From NCBI GenBank assembly GCA_003167155.1, contig PMTY01000177.1, positions 1 to 57,499 on the forward strand: a DNA stretch of 57,499 bases, given 5' to 3'. A model generated the notes under the pieces. The model searched no databases, was not told where the DNA came from, and saw only the letters and a list, made by a program, of their open reading frames with translations. The stretch is from Candidatus Cybelea tumulisoli (lineage in GTDB: Bacteria > Vulcanimicrobiota > Vulcanimicrobiia > Vulcanimicrobiales > Vulcanimicrobiaceae). This document shows positions 1-8,025 of the stretch, in pieces. The translations under genes and the position numbers were made by a program. Every line of letters begins with the position of its first letter. Position 1 is the first letter of the stretch.

Positions 1-208
1 TCCAGCGAGTTCTTCGCTCAACGGGGTGGCTGCAAGATTGCCGTGGACGAAATGGCCGTCGTCGATCCGGAATTTACGCGTACGCGGTATCGAGGGGTTG
101 CGGGTAGCAGATTCATCGGTTATGCCGCGTATGGCAACCGGACCGACCAATGCAACCATCATGGCGGGTAAAGCCGCTCGGATGATTCTCGCGTCAGCGG
201 ATACCTAA
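1..208 (+). pseudogene. GMC oxidoreductase C-terminal end, frameshifted
   Basis: This is the end of a glucose-methanol-choline family FAD oxidoreductase that starts outside the window. Frame 1 reads CKIAVDEMAVVDPEF up to about base 72. Frame 2 then carries the family's C-terminal signature GLRVADSSVMPRMATGPTNA and ends at 208. Joining them requires removing one base in the TTT run at 73-75. The usual histidine ahead of the GTC motif is also not visible (FAQRGGCK instead). GMC enzymes oxidise alcohols with FAD. With the shift, this copy would lose its C-terminal catalytic region, so it is either decaying or carries an assembly indel. Confidence 0.7.
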
Positions 209-464
209 GCCCACACAAACGAGCTTGCGCTCTGGAGCAACGCGTTGGAGTCGACCGGCGCTGTCTTTGCTCTGGTCATGACGGCCGGCGAAGCATCTGT
301 GCGACTCGCTCGTGCAAGTATTCGTTACCTTAGGAGTGAAGCTACGCCACGATCGTCCTGAAGCGACCTCGACCGGTTGGCGATACCTCGATACGCGCTC
401 AGGACGCGACGCTCGTTGCTACCAAAGCCAAGTTTGGTATTTGAGATTGGAGAACGTTAAAAAG

Positions 465-1688
465 GTGAAACCTTTAAAGAAAAGCCCCTGCATAGGCGCG
501 TGCATAGCGGCCGCATTTCTCGCAAGTTGCAGCGGATCGCAGCCGCCCATCGGCGCGCCGCAAGCGATACCGCATTCGCTCGCAAGACCGGGTGCGACGG
601 GAACCGTGCTTCACAGCTTCGCGGGTGGCACTGCGGATGGGTCGCTGCCGGTTTCCGGGTTGACCAAGGCCGGCGACGTTCTCTACGGCACAACCTCAAA
701 GGGCGGAAGCACGGATGGCGGGACGATCTACTCCATTTCGCCGGACGGTACCGGATTCGCTCTGCTCCACAGTTTCAAAGGCGCGGTGGACGGCAAAGGT
801 TCGACAGCCGGCCTACTCAACGTCAACGGCACGCTGTACGGCACGAATCCAGAAGGCGGAGCGAGTGGTAACGGGACCGTTTTCTCGATTACTCCAGCCG
901 GTGCGTTCAAGACCCTCTACAGTTTTAAAGGCGGAAGCGCTGACGGCGCCCGCCCGCGGGCCAGGTTGACGAACGTTGGCGGCACACTTTACGGCACGAC
1001 GCAGAGCGGCGGAAACGCCGGTTCTTGCTCGACCTGTGGAACGGTCTTTTCGATTTCGACGAGCGGCAAAGAGAAAGTTCTCTACTCCTTCGGCTCGAAA
1101 AAGACGGATGACGGCATTGGCCCGGAAAGCGCCTTGGTAAACGTTAGCGGTAAACTCTACGGTACAACTACGAACGGTGGAAACGGCGGCGTATTCGGTC
1201 ATGGCACGATCTTCAGCGTGACCACAGGCGGCACAGAAACGGTGCTGTATAAGTTCAAAAACGCCGCTGATGGAAGCTGCAGCTCTGGTTGTTACTTAAC
1301 CAAACTCGGCGGCACGCTATACGGCACGGCGTATAGCGGCGGAAAGAACAAGATCGGTTCGGTCTTCTCAATCACACCTGGCGGTGTGTTCAAGACGCTC
1401 TATAGCGTTCCCACCGGCGGCAAGGCCGCAGGCCAGCCGCGAGCCGCGCTCACCGACGCCGCGGGCACGCTCTACGGTACCATGAGTATCGGGCCCTCCG
1501 CCAAAAGCGGAACGGTATTTTCCATCACAACGGACGGCAAACTGAAGGTGATCCATACATTTGCCGGAGGGAGTGATGGCGCGACGCCGTGGGCAAGTTT
1601 AATCCTCGTCGACGCCAAGCTTTTTGGTACGACCTCGCGAGGCGGCAGCCAGAGCTTCGGCACGATCTACTCTATAATGGGATTCTAA
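465..1688 (+). CDS. GloVer-repeat lipoprotein (seven repeats)
   Basis: This is a secreted lipoprotein made almost entirely of the roughly 50-residue Gloeobacter/Verrucomicrobium (GloVer) tandem repeat. I count seven copies of the core LYGTT..GG....GTVFSI, the last being KLFGTTSRGG...GTIYSI. The GTG at 465 is chosen because it gives a basic N-terminus, a hydrophobic stretch and a lipobox FLASC; the open frame extends upstream to 312 but that part has no signal character. Such repeats are expected to fold as a beta-propeller-like surface protein. The binding partner is unknown. A second seven-repeat protein lies at 8026-9327 on the other strand. Confidence 0.85.
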   Translation: MKPLKKSPCIGACIAAAFLASCSGSQPPIGAPQAIPHSLARPGATGTVLHSFAGGTADGSLPVSGLTKAGDVLYGTTSKGGSTDGGTIYSISPDGTGFALLHSFKGAVDGKGSTAGLLNVNGTLYGTNPEGGASGNGTVFSITPAGAFKTLYSFKGGSADGARPRARLTNVGGTLYGTTQSGGNAGSCSTCGTVFSISTSGKEKVLYSFGSKKTDDGIGPESALVNVSGKLYGTTTNGGNGGVFGHGTIFSVTTGGTETVLYKFKNAADGSCSSGCYLTKLGGTLYGTAYSGGKNKIGSVFSITPGGVFKTLYSVPTGGKAAGQPRAALTDAAGTLYGTMSIGPSAKSGTVFSITTDGKLKVIHTFAGGSDGATPWASLILVDAKLFGTTSRGGSQSFGTIYSIMGF

Positions 1689-1690
1689 GC

Positions 1691-2385
1691 ATGCCGTTAG
1701 ATCAGTTCGTCGTTCGAGCGTTGTCGGCGGTGGGGATCGCGATGGTCTTTGCCGCTTGTTCGAACTCCGCGCCGTCAGGAACGGTAACGCCGCCCGGCAT
1801 AGCAACCGGCTCGCAAACGCATGCGCGAATTAAACCCAGCGCCGGCGCCGTCGAGCTCGCCTACGTGACCGACCACGTGTATAACAGCGTTCTTCTCTAT
1901 GAAATCGACACCACAACCGGCGCGATCGTTTGGAACGGCCCCTATCAGACCGAGGCGGGCGAGCGTCCCGAGGGCGTGGCGATCGATCCAACGGGCAAGT
2001 TTGCCTACGTGACCAACTATCGGTCGAACAACGTTTCCGCCTATACGATCGACGCACACAGTGGCGCGCTGACACAAGTTGAGGGGTCGCCGTTTAAAGC
2101 GGGCGGAGGCGCCCAAGGCGTGGCGATCGATCCACGGGCAGGTTCGTCTACGTGACAAACCGTCGCTCTCCGGATGTTTCCCGAGACGTTTCCGCTTACG
2201 TCATCGACCCGCAAAGCGGCGCACTGACACCGGTGGCAGGCTCACCGTTTGCAGCGGGGGCGAGCCCCACAGGCGTGGCGATAACGCCCGACGGCAAGTT
2301 CGCCTACGTGACCAACAAGTTCAACGCTCAACGCTGCGGCGCCCGTGGCATTTCCCGTACCTGTTGGGTCAACACAGCCGAGTGA
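1691..2385 (+). pseudogene. Beta-propeller (lactonase-like) lipoprotein, frameshifted and truncated
   Basis: It starts two bases after the GloVer stop with a signal region and lipobox (VFAACSNS), then YVTN-type blades (GVAIDPTGKFAYVTN, NNVSAYTIDAHSGALTQVEG). The frame breaks near 2134: adding one base after 2134 restores DPTGRFVYVTNRRSP, which continues in the frame starting at 2152 (VSAYVIDPQSGALTPVAGSP, GVAITPDGKFAYVTNKFN). After that the blade pattern dissolves and a stop follows at 2385. An intact seven-bladed protein of this type would be about 350 residues, so only about four blades remain. It was probably a surface or periplasmic propeller and is now non-functional, or the assembly contains an indel plus a real 3' truncation. 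Confidence 0.75.
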
Positions 2386-2500
2386 AAATTCGTGCCTTCG
2401 CGCCATTAGGTCGCCTGGGCGCGACAATCAATACTCTGGCTCTCCCAGACTGGGAACCTCTTGCATCCGGGAATAAGCAGGTATACACGGTTCGCTGTTA

Positions 2501-2555
2501 GGCCGTAGCAGATTACTAAGCTCGTTGGCCAACGGGTTCCAAAGCTAATACGGCC
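2501..2555 (+). promoter_or_regulatory. Possible structured leader before DUF190-crcB
   Basis: GGCCGTA at 2501-2507 is perfectly complementary to TACGGCC at 2549-2555, and the enclosed segment contains the palindrome CGTTGGCCAACG (2523-2534). The closing stem ends 15 bases before the DUF190 start codon. A fluoride riboswitch would be the expected element before crcB, but I do not find its conserved GATG and TGATG segments in register. This may be an unrelated hairpin. Confidence 0.3.
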
Positions 2556-2570
2556 GAAGTGTGACCAGTT

Positions 2571-2912
2571 ATGAAAAGTGAAGGTACCGCGAAACTTGTT
2601 CGGATATTTCTTGGTGAGTCCGACCGCTGGAGAGGGCAGCCGCTATACGTCGCCATTGTGGAAGAGATGCGGAGGGCTGGTTTAGCTGGCGCAACGGTGT
2701 TCAAAGGCATCCTCGGATTTGGTGGCCACTCCGTGGTGCATGCTGCGCGGATCGTGGATCTGTCCTCTGATCTGCCGGTATTGATCGAACTGGTCGAGTC
2801 AGAGGAGAAGGTCGAGGCGTTCCTTCCTACGCTGGATAGGATGGTTACCGAAGGGCTTGTTACGCTTGAGAACGTTCACGTTATTGCATACAAGGCAGGG
2901 GAGCCAAAGTGA
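2571..2912 (+). CDS. DUF190 family PII-like protein
   Basis: A 113-residue protein of the DUF190 family, which has a PII-like ferredoxin fold. Visible family features are VRIFLGESDRWRGQPLY at the N-terminus, ATVFKGILGFGGHS in the centre, and DLPVLIELVESEEKV...FLP near the end. It is very often encoded next to crcB and is thought to modulate or assist fluoride export, though the mechanism is not established. Its stop overlaps the crcB start by four bases (GTGA), so the two are translationally coupled. No strong Shine-Dalgarno sequence is evident before the ATG. Confidence 0.88.
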   Translation: MKSEGTAKLVRIFLGESDRWRGQPLYVAIVEEMRRAGLAGATVFKGILGFGGHSVVHAARIVDLSSDLPVLIELVESEEKVEAFLPTLDRMVTEGLVTLENVHVIAYKAGEPK

Positions 2913-3304
2913 AGTCGTTGCTTGCGTTTGCGGTAGTCGGAATCGGCGGGGCGCTGGGTTCGATGCTTCGCTACGCTATAGCTATCTTGAGTGTCGAGCG
3001 GATTGGGCCTGGCTTTCCGTGGCATACCGCTGCGATCAATATCTTCGGTTCCTTCCTGATCGGCATAGTCGCGACCTATTCCCAGTCGAGCATTGGCCTG
3101 TCCCCGTACGTCAGCGCCTTCGCGATGGTAGGTGTCCTCGGTGGGTTTACGACATTCTCAACCTTTAGCTACGACACAGTTACGCTTTTATCGGACGGTG
3201 TACCGACTATCGCGCTAGCTTACGCCTGTGGCTCGGTTATTCTCGGCGTTTTGGGAGCAATGGCTGGCATGGCGCTTGCACGTATTGTTTTGCACGCGAC
3301 GTAA
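2909..3304 (+). CDS. crcB: Fluoride ion channel CrcB/Fluc
   Basis: A 131-residue membrane protein with four hydrophobic segments, the normal size for Fluc. Diagnostic motifs are GGALGSMLRY in helix 1, NIFGSFLIG in helix 2 and GGFTTFSTFSYD in helix 3. The family forms a dual-topology homodimer that lets fluoride leave the cytoplasm passively. It starts at a GTG overlapping the DUF190 stop, so the pair forms a two-gene operon. Only one crcB gene is present, consistent with a self-assembling dual-topology channel. Confidence 0.93.
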   Translation: MKSLLAFAVVGIGGALGSMLRYAIAILSVERIGPGFPWHTAAINIFGSFLIGIVATYSQSSIGLSPYVSAFAMVGVLGGFTTFSTFSYDTVTLLSDGVPTIALAYACGSVILGVLGAMAGMALARIVLHAT

Positions 3305-3734
3305 GGTCAGCCAGGCCAGACGGAGTTCATCGAGCAGTTGGGCGAACGAGGTTTGCTTATACTCGGCATCCCGAGCACCCGCCGTTCTGACTGAGCTCAG
3401 TGCCGCATCGGCGCTACGCCGTTCGAGCAAGAATCGAAAACCATGAGCCTGCCACGTATGGCGAATGCACTACGAAAAGCGACTGTTCCCTTACCTTGTT
3501 GTCACGAGTAACGGCGCGGTGTAGAGAGTCTTGCCTCCGACGAATCGAAGCTACAAATTGTAATCCTTCTGATGAGGAGAGACTCGTGAGATCTCAAAAT
3601 TGACCGCCGGCTTCCGATCCGGGGCCGACGTTGATCCGATAACGTCCCCTTCGCTAGGGCACCCAGTTCTGGAAGCGTTCAGCGCGCGCCAAGGCAGAAC
3701 CGAAATTCAGCGAGAGTTCCTCGATTTAGCCACG
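3305..3734. other. Intergenic region before the IS, no gene supported
   Basis: About 430 bases between crcB and the IS21 element. Short open frames exist on both strands but none has a recognisable family or a good ribosome binding site. A minus-strand stretch at 3300-3430 has protein-like composition but no clear start. It may be old, degraded coding sequence. Confidence 0.4.
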
Positions 3735-3776
3735 TGGTAACGGCGGCGAGAAACTGACCCCTTTTCGGCGGTGAGG
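3735..3776 (+). repeat. IS21 left terminal inverted repeat
   Basis: It begins TGGTAACGGC and continues with a CGAG block, TGACCCC, CGGCG and AATTG followed by a C-run. These blocks occur in the same order in the reverse complement of the right end, with scattered mismatches. Confidence 0.8.
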
Positions 3777-3794
3777 AATTGCCCCCCCAGGGGG

Positions 3795-4550
3795 TCAATC
3801 TTGGCCGCCGTTCGCGTTTTTCCCGCGACGCTGGCGGGCCTTGAGCCGCTGGCTTTCGCCGGCGAACTCAAAGACCGCACCGTGGTGCACGAGCCGATCG
3901 ATGACAGCCGTCGCCGCCATCGGGTCGGGAAAGATATTCGTCCAGTCGGTGAAGGCGAGATTCGTGCTGATTGCAACGCTCTGGCGTTCGTACCGGCGCG
4001 AGATTACCTGAAAGAGTAAGTCGGTTGCTTCACGTTCGAAGGGAATGTATCCAAGCTCGTCGATCAGCATCAGATCGTAGCGTTCATACGATCGTAGTTT
4101 GCGTTCGAGTTGGCCATCATGCTTGGCGGAGATCAATCCCATCAGCAGCTCGGCTGCAGTGACAAAGATCACGCGGTAGCTGCGCGTGCATGCCGGTAGG
4201 CCAAGCGCGAGCAAGCAGTGCGTTTTGCCTGTTCCTGGCGGCCCGATGCAAATCACGTTACGATGCTGTTCGACGAAAGAGCAGTCGAAGAGTTCCAAGA
4301 ACTTAGCTTTAGGAAGTGCTGGCTGCAAGGTGAAATCGAACGATTCGATGGTCTTGATGACCGGGAAGTGCGCGGCGGCGATCCGCGCGCGCACTCCGTT
4401 CTCGTGACGTTTGCTGACCTCAAGGGCCGCGAGCTGCGTGAGGTACTCGACGGGTTCGGCGACATCACCGGCTAAGCGCCGATAGTTGCCAAGCATTGCC
4501 GGCAGCTTCAGGCTGCGCAGATGCATGTCAAGCAACGGATGCTCAACCAT
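3795..4550 (-). CDS. istB: IS21 helper ATPase IstB
   Basis: A 251-residue AAA+ ATPase that assists the IS21 transposase in target selection and strand transfer. The Walker A motif GPPGTGKT is at residues 103-110 and Walker B LMLIDE at about 160-165. The C-terminal part has the usual STNLAFTDW and TAVIDRLVHH motifs. The ATG is chosen because it overlaps the istA stop (TGATG), the normal IS21 coupling; an open frame further upstream on this strand is just istA overlap. The gene looks full length and intact. Confidence 0.93.
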   Translation of the reverse strand: MVEHPLLDMHLRSLKLPAMLGNYRRLAGDVAEPVEYLTQLAALEVSKRHENGVRARIAAAHFPVIKTIESFDFTLQPALPKAKFLELFDCSFVEQHRNVICIGPPGTGKTHCLLALGLPACTRSYRVIFVTAAELLMGLISAKHDGQLERKLRSYERYDLMLIDELGYIPFEREATDLLFQVISRRYERQSVAISTNLAFTDWTNIFPDPMAATAVIDRLVHHGAVFEFAGESQRLKARQRRGKNANGGQD

Positions 4551-5878
4551 CACAGCCTCCCTTCTGCGAGCATTGCGAGGTCGTAGCGAGCGAGATCGAC
4601 GACCGGGCGTTGCACGCCTTCGGGCGCGCGTAACGCCAGGATCGGCGCCGCTGGTGGAAGGGGTGCCGTGCGCTGACGCACCAATAGCGCGATCGCCGCC
4701 GGGTCGAGTGTTCCGCAGACAAGCGCCTGGGAGACGCACTCAGCGACGACCTCGCTGGAGTAGGTGAGCAGCAGCCGCAGAACGGTCACGAAGGCGCGGC
4801 CAGCTCGGGCGCGATCGTGAGCCAGCAAGCGATCTCGCAAGGCCAGCAGCGGCGCAGGGAGCCGGCTTTGCATGATGATCTCGGCGCGTTCGACGCTGCG
4901 ATGCTTATACGCCAACAGTTCGATCGCGTGGCGGACGTCGAGCATCGTTTGGTGCTTGCCAGTACAGCGTTTATGCTCGGCGACGACCTGGTCGTCAACG
5001 ACGATTCGTACCCGCTCTTCGAAGAGTTCGAGCACCGCATCGCGATGTGCCCACTGCGTCGGAACCGAGTAGCGGTTGGTATCGCAGATAGCTTCAGCGA
5101 ACTTGTTGATGCGGGCAATCCGTCGGACGCAGGCCGCCGGAAGTACGGTCGGCAGAGGTCGTAGGGTGGGCTGTTCGCGGGCGAAGCGTTCCCCGATCGT
5201 TTCACGATGGACCGATGATGTCCGCGCTTCATCGGCTCGACAGAAGTGTTCGAGCAAGAGGTTAAACTCTTCGACGCTCTCGCACTCGGGGGTTGGGCGG
5301 AACATGTTATCCTCGATGAAACCATTGGCGCCCTCGACGCCTCCCTTTTGGTTACCTTTGGCGGGCGCTGCGTACTCCATTGCCAGCGCCAGGCCACCGC
5401 AGAAGGTGCGAAAGGCTTCGTTCTCTTCGCGATTGCGGCCGCGCAGAATGCGCGTAACAGCCGTCTTGGCGTTATCGAAGACGCCGACCCTGGGAACGCC
5501 TCCGAAGTGCACGACGGCGCCCAGGATGCCGGCGAAGAGTGCTACCTGATCTTCGCGCAACGACACGCGCGCAAACAACCGGGCGCTGTAGCTCAAGCGA
5601 GCGACGAACAGGTGAACGATGGTGAGCACGCCCGATACGACGAGTTTGACGGGCGTGAAGTCAAACTGCATTTCGTCGCCCGGAAAATAGTGCGCTCGCA
5701 CGAACGCCTCCTTGCCAACGATCTCACGCCGGCGATTGGCCACATACTCGCGCAGAGCGCGTTGGCTGATCTCCAGATCTGGATCGACGAATGCACGAAG
5801 CTGCGTACCAATGCGAACCGCCGTTATCTTTGGCGATCGGCGGATCAAGTCGTCGATGTGGTAACGATACGCATCCAA
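4550..5878 (-). CDS. istA: IS21 transposase IstA, catalytic part
   Basis: A 442-residue open frame holding the DDE integrase core and C-terminal region of IstA. Likely catalytic residues are D73 (QFDFTP), D135 (VFDNAKT) and E182 (GGVEGANGF). In-frame translation upstream continues through residues matching IstA but meets a TAG at 5932-5930, which separates the DNA-binding N-terminus (5930-6034). Translation from the internal ATG at 5878 would give a protein without its helix-turn-helix. Intact IS21 IstA proteins are about 500 residues, matching 35 + 16 + 442 here. It couples to istB by a TGATG overlap. Confidence 0.85.
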   Translation of the reverse strand: MDAYRYHIDDLIRRSPKITAVRIGTQLRAFVDPDLEISQRALREYVANRRREIVGKEAFVRAHYFPGDEMQFDFTPVKLVVSGVLTIVHLFVARLSYSARLFARVSLREDQVALFAGILGAVVHFGGVPRVGVFDNAKTAVTRILRGRNREENEAFRTFCGGLALAMEYAAPAKGNQKGGVEGANGFIEDNMFRPTPECESVEEFNLLLEHFCRADEARTSSVHRETIGERFAREQPTLRPLPTVLPAACVRRIARINKFAEAICDTNRYSVPTQWAHRDAVLELFEERVRIVVDDQVVAEHKRCTGKHQTMLDVRHAIELLAYKHRSVERAEIIMQSRLPAPLLALRDRLLAHDRARAGRAFVTVLRLLLTYSSEVVAECVSQALVCGTLDPAAIALLVRQRTAPLPPAAPILALRAPEGVQRPVVDLARYDLAMLAEGRL

Positions 5879-5929
5879 GCGGCATGTTCGCTCGGGGCTC
5901 TGATAGTGCGGCGCCTGCAGCGAGTGGAT

Positions 5930-6034
5930 CTATTTCTTGACGGTGTTCTTCGAAAGGCCGAGTTCACGAGCGACGGTCTTGACCGGTTCGCGATCGCGCA
6001 CGCAGCGAAGCCGAATGGTTTCCCATGTATCCAA
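5930..6034 (-). pseudogene. IstA N-terminal HTH segment cut off by TAG
   Basis: A TTG at 6034, nine bases after a perfect AGGAGG, starts LDTWETIRLRCVRD and then the helix-turn-helix core TVARELGLSKNTVKK. The next codon is TAG (5932-5930), after which the same frame reads IHSLQAPHYQSPERTCRLD straight into the 442-residue part. IstA proteins usually have KY or a similar pair here, so a tyrosine-codon-to-TAG substitution is the simplest explanation. Confidence 0.75.
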
Positions 6035-6127
6035 AGTAATCAACCTCCTCGGTGCTCCTCTTGGGGAGGGACTTGTACGTTAAGCCCATCCTTCGAGAGG
6101 AGCACCCTCGTTCTGTGAGGGGGTCAA

Positions 6128-6171
6128 TTCTTGGGCGCCGCTAGGGGGTCAAAAGCTCGGTGCCGTTACCA
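6128..6171 (-). repeat. IS21 right terminal inverted repeat
   Basis: Read on the minus strand it begins TGGTAACGGCACCGAG, then TGACCCCC, CGGCG and AATTG with a C-run, mirroring the left end. It contains two GGGGGTCAA copies on the plus strand. Confidence 0.8.
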
Positions 6172-6347
6172 CGTGGAGATTCCAGTTGTTACCTTGACAA
6201 GCGGTAGATACGTGCTGCTTCTACGGCCCGTTAACACTTCGCGATCGTCTGGTGCATGCGGCGTGATCAAACGCGGGTGGCCCTGGTGACGCATGGATCG
6301 CAGCCGCCCATCGGCGCCGGGCGCGATGCGTCACACCTAGCTTTCTA

Positions 6348-6623
6348 ATGTCGTCAGAATACATCCGAATCGCAAGAGCGCAAGTGGACCAAGCCCGAAT
6401 CACGGGGAAGACGCGCCACTACGGCGATCAACTTCTACCTCCACCACATCGGTTGGAAATCGTTCAACTTCCGCCTGACAGTGGATTCTATTTGCTGTAC
6501 CTCGATGGAAGCGACGGCGAGATGACTGATACATGGCACGAATCCTTAGAACAAGCGGTGGATCAAGCTAACTTCGAATTTGGCTTGTTACCCAACGAAT
6601 GGGAACGCCTTGGCGCGCAATAA
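6348..6623 (+). CDS. Hypothetical protein, 91 aa
   Basis: A small soluble acidic protein with no family I can name. The centre reads as beta-strands (RLEIVQLPPDSGFYLLYLD) followed by a helix (SLEQAVDQANFEFGL) and ends LPNEWERL. This beta-then-helix pattern is common in short stand-alone proteins found beside toxin-immunity or rearranged loci, but nothing here proves such a role. The start has no obvious ribosome binding site. The next open frame begins 16 bases downstream, suggesting co-transcription. Confidence 0.6.
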   Translation: MSSEYIRIARAQVDQARITGKTRHYGDQLLPPPHRLEIVQLPPDSGFYLLYLDGSDGEMTDTWHESLEQAVDQANFEFGLLPNEWERLGAQ

Positions 6624-6638
6624 ATTGGAGACGCTTCA

Positions 6639-7032
6639 GTGGAAACGATGAACGATCAGTTTGATGAATATCGCGATTGCCTCAGGCTCGTCTGGAACTT
6701 GGCGCTGCGGCATCGCCTGAAGGGGACTGTTGCCTTACCGGATGTTTCTAAGGCTCTGCTAGACGCATTGGTGCTCGATGACCTTCGCGGGGCAACGACA
6801 CTAAATACTCAGCGGACAGCTGGCGCTTGTTCCTGGCCGCGGCTGGGTTGATGGATACATCCCTGCTCTTGGCGTAGTCATCTCGGCGTTCTCGCCTGAG
6901 GCGTATCAACCGGAAGAACATCCTACAGCGATCGTCTGGAGACGGGCCGAGCTTCCGCACGAGGCGAAGGGCACCGTGCTGTTTTACGCTGGTGTCTTCG
7001 ACTTTCGAAGCAGCGACTGTCGAGCAGGCTAG
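6639..7032 (+). pseudogene. Hypothetical protein split by a frameshift
   Basis: A GTG at 6639 (ATG at 6648) after GGAG opens a frame with LRLVWNLALRHRLKGTV and KALLDALVLDDLRG, then drifts into low-quality sequence ending at 6851. The adjacent frame, open from about 6808 to 7032, reads WVDGYIPALGVVISAFSPEA and ends GTVLFYAGVFDFRSSDCRAG. The two halves are most simply one gene of about 130 codons with a one-base shift near 6800-6830. I do not recognise the family. Confidence 0.4.
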
Positions 7033-7062
7033 AGGCTCAAACCGTGTAAAGAGTGAGAGGTC

Positions 7063-7548
7063 GTGCGGCAGTCGGTCCACAGTCGAAAAGTTGTGAAAAT
7101 CCTGATCTGGATCACGCTCGGGGTTACCCTCACAATCGTCGGCGTTATCGCAGCAGTGTGTCTGGCTGTTCGAATCACTAACGCCATGGACGACGCTAAG
7201 GAGAAGTCTCTTGTAACATCCTTGCACGTCGGTATGTCTCGCGAAGAACTCTACGCGCAGTCGCGCAGGCTTGGCCTTAAGTCGGGCAATGGCGAAGTAA
7301 TCTGGCACGATACAGCCGATCCTCCGGGAAAAGTAGCGACTAAACGAGAGGTTGGCCATGGATATGTCCCATTATCCCAGGCAGACTTCCCGCTACCAAC
7401 GGCCAAGAACAAGCACCCGATGGTGGAGTATTTCATCGACAAGCGGGGAGGTCTATTGTTGTGGCCTTACGATGAAATAACCATCTACTTCGATTCACGA
7501 GATAACGTCAGTCGATGGACGCTTGAGACGCACCAGACCGGTGTGTAA
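7063..7548 (+). CDS. Membrane-anchored hypothetical protein, 161 aa
   Basis: One N-terminal transmembrane helix (ILIWITLGVTLTIVGVIAAV, about residues 13-35) is followed by a soluble domain. The segment SLHVGMSREELYAQSRRLGL resembles the start of SmpA/OmlA-type or BamE-like folds, where a GMs-x-eeV turn begins the domain. The chain ends with strands (ITIYFDSRDNVSRWTLETH). That resemblance is weak and no lipobox is present. GTG 7063 follows GAGAGG; a GTG at 7093 would also keep the membrane segment. Function unknown. Confidence 0.6.
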   Translation: MRQSVHSRKVVKILIWITLGVTLTIVGVIAAVCLAVRITNAMDDAKEKSLVTSLHVGMSREELYAQSRRLGLKSGNGEVIWHDTADPPGKVATKREVGHGYVPLSQADFPLPTAKNKHPMVEYFIDKRGGLLLWPYDEITIYFDSRDNVSRWTLETHQTGV

Positions 7549-7693
7549 GGCAGCCGCTTTCTCCCCCGCGCCTCTGCCCCTCTGCACGGCTTCGCGAATG
7601 CGAGGCTGTTGCGCTTTGCAGCTTCGATCGGCGCGCGCAGCTCGCATCGCAGCAGCGCGCGCGGCTTGGCTCGCAGCAGCCTCGCAGTTTGGC

Positions 7694-7739
7694 GGCTTGG
7701 ATCGCGGCGCTTAACGCGTTGCAGGCTTGGATCGCGGCG
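7694..7739 (+). repeat. Short direct repeat, 16 bp, two copies
   Basis: GGCTTGGATCGCGGCG occurs at 7694-7709 and again at 7724-7739, with starts 30 bases apart. It lies in the low-complexity stretch and looks like local slippage or duplication. Confidence 0.7.
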
Positions 7740-7804
7740 GCTGGGCTGAGCTGGACAGCCTGGCCGATCGGCAGCTGGGGGGGGGCGCACAATTTTGAGG
7801 CCCT

Positions 7805-7843
7805 AACTCCTTACCCGTGCCGCAGCGTTGAGGGTTAGGAGTT
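7805..7843. terminator. Inverted repeat, possible bidirectional terminator
   Basis: AACTCCTTACCC (7805-7816) pairs with GGGTTAGGAGTT (7832-7843) with one mismatch and a 15-base loop. It lies between convergent genes ending at 7548 and 8026, where a two-way terminator would be useful, but no T-run follows either arm. Confidence 0.4.
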
Positions 7844-8025
7844 GGCGAGATCAAAGTGAGGCCCCCCTCCCTGGTCGGTCGGCTCTGACGATCCGAAGCT
7901 GCCGCGATCCAAACGATAAGCTGATCCAAGAGTGCGAGGCAGCTGCGAGCCAGAAATGCGAGGCTGGCCGCTACAGATCCCCGTTCCCCCGATGGCAATG
8001 GACGTTTAACCCGGAGCAGTCGAGA

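Larger units (their letters stand above)
3735..6171 (-). mobile_element. IS21-family insertion sequence (about 2.44 kb)
   Basis: The element carries istA and istB on the minus strand and is bounded by inverted repeats: TGGTAACGGC starts at 3735 and GCCGTTACCA ends at 6171. Multiple subterminal copies of a TGACCCC/GGGGTCA motif lie inside both ends, which is typical of IS21 transposase binding sites. Both ends sit in the palindrome CCACGTGG (3730-3737 and 6169-6176), so the exact terminus and target duplication are ambiguous; ACGT flanking GGTAAC ends is one possibility. The size matches the family (2-2.5 kb). istA has a stop in its N-terminal part, so this copy may not transpose without suppression. 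Confidence 0.9.
7549..8025. other. Low-complexity intergenic region between convergent genes
   Basis: About 480 bases with no convincing gene. Bases 7560-7760 are biased GC-skewed sequence rich in CGCAGC and GCTTGG, giving alanine/arginine-rich spurious frames on both strands. A run of eight or nine G residues sits near 7775-7784. A near-perfect inverted repeat at 7805-7843 is listed separately. Confidence 0.5.

Noticed and set aside
312-464. In-frame N-terminal extension of the first GloVer protein.
   Set aside because: The extra 51 residues lack signal features. The GTG at 465 gives a normal lipoprotein signal with a lipobox.
2386-2570. Fluoride riboswitch expected upstream of crcB.
   Set aside because: The conserved GATG and TGATG segments with pseudoknot partners were not found by eye; only a generic stem is listed.
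3730-3737. CCACGTGG as an IS target-site duplication.
   Set aside because: It is a palindrome present at both ends, so it cannot be told apart from an extension of the inverted repeats; only the ambiguity is noted.
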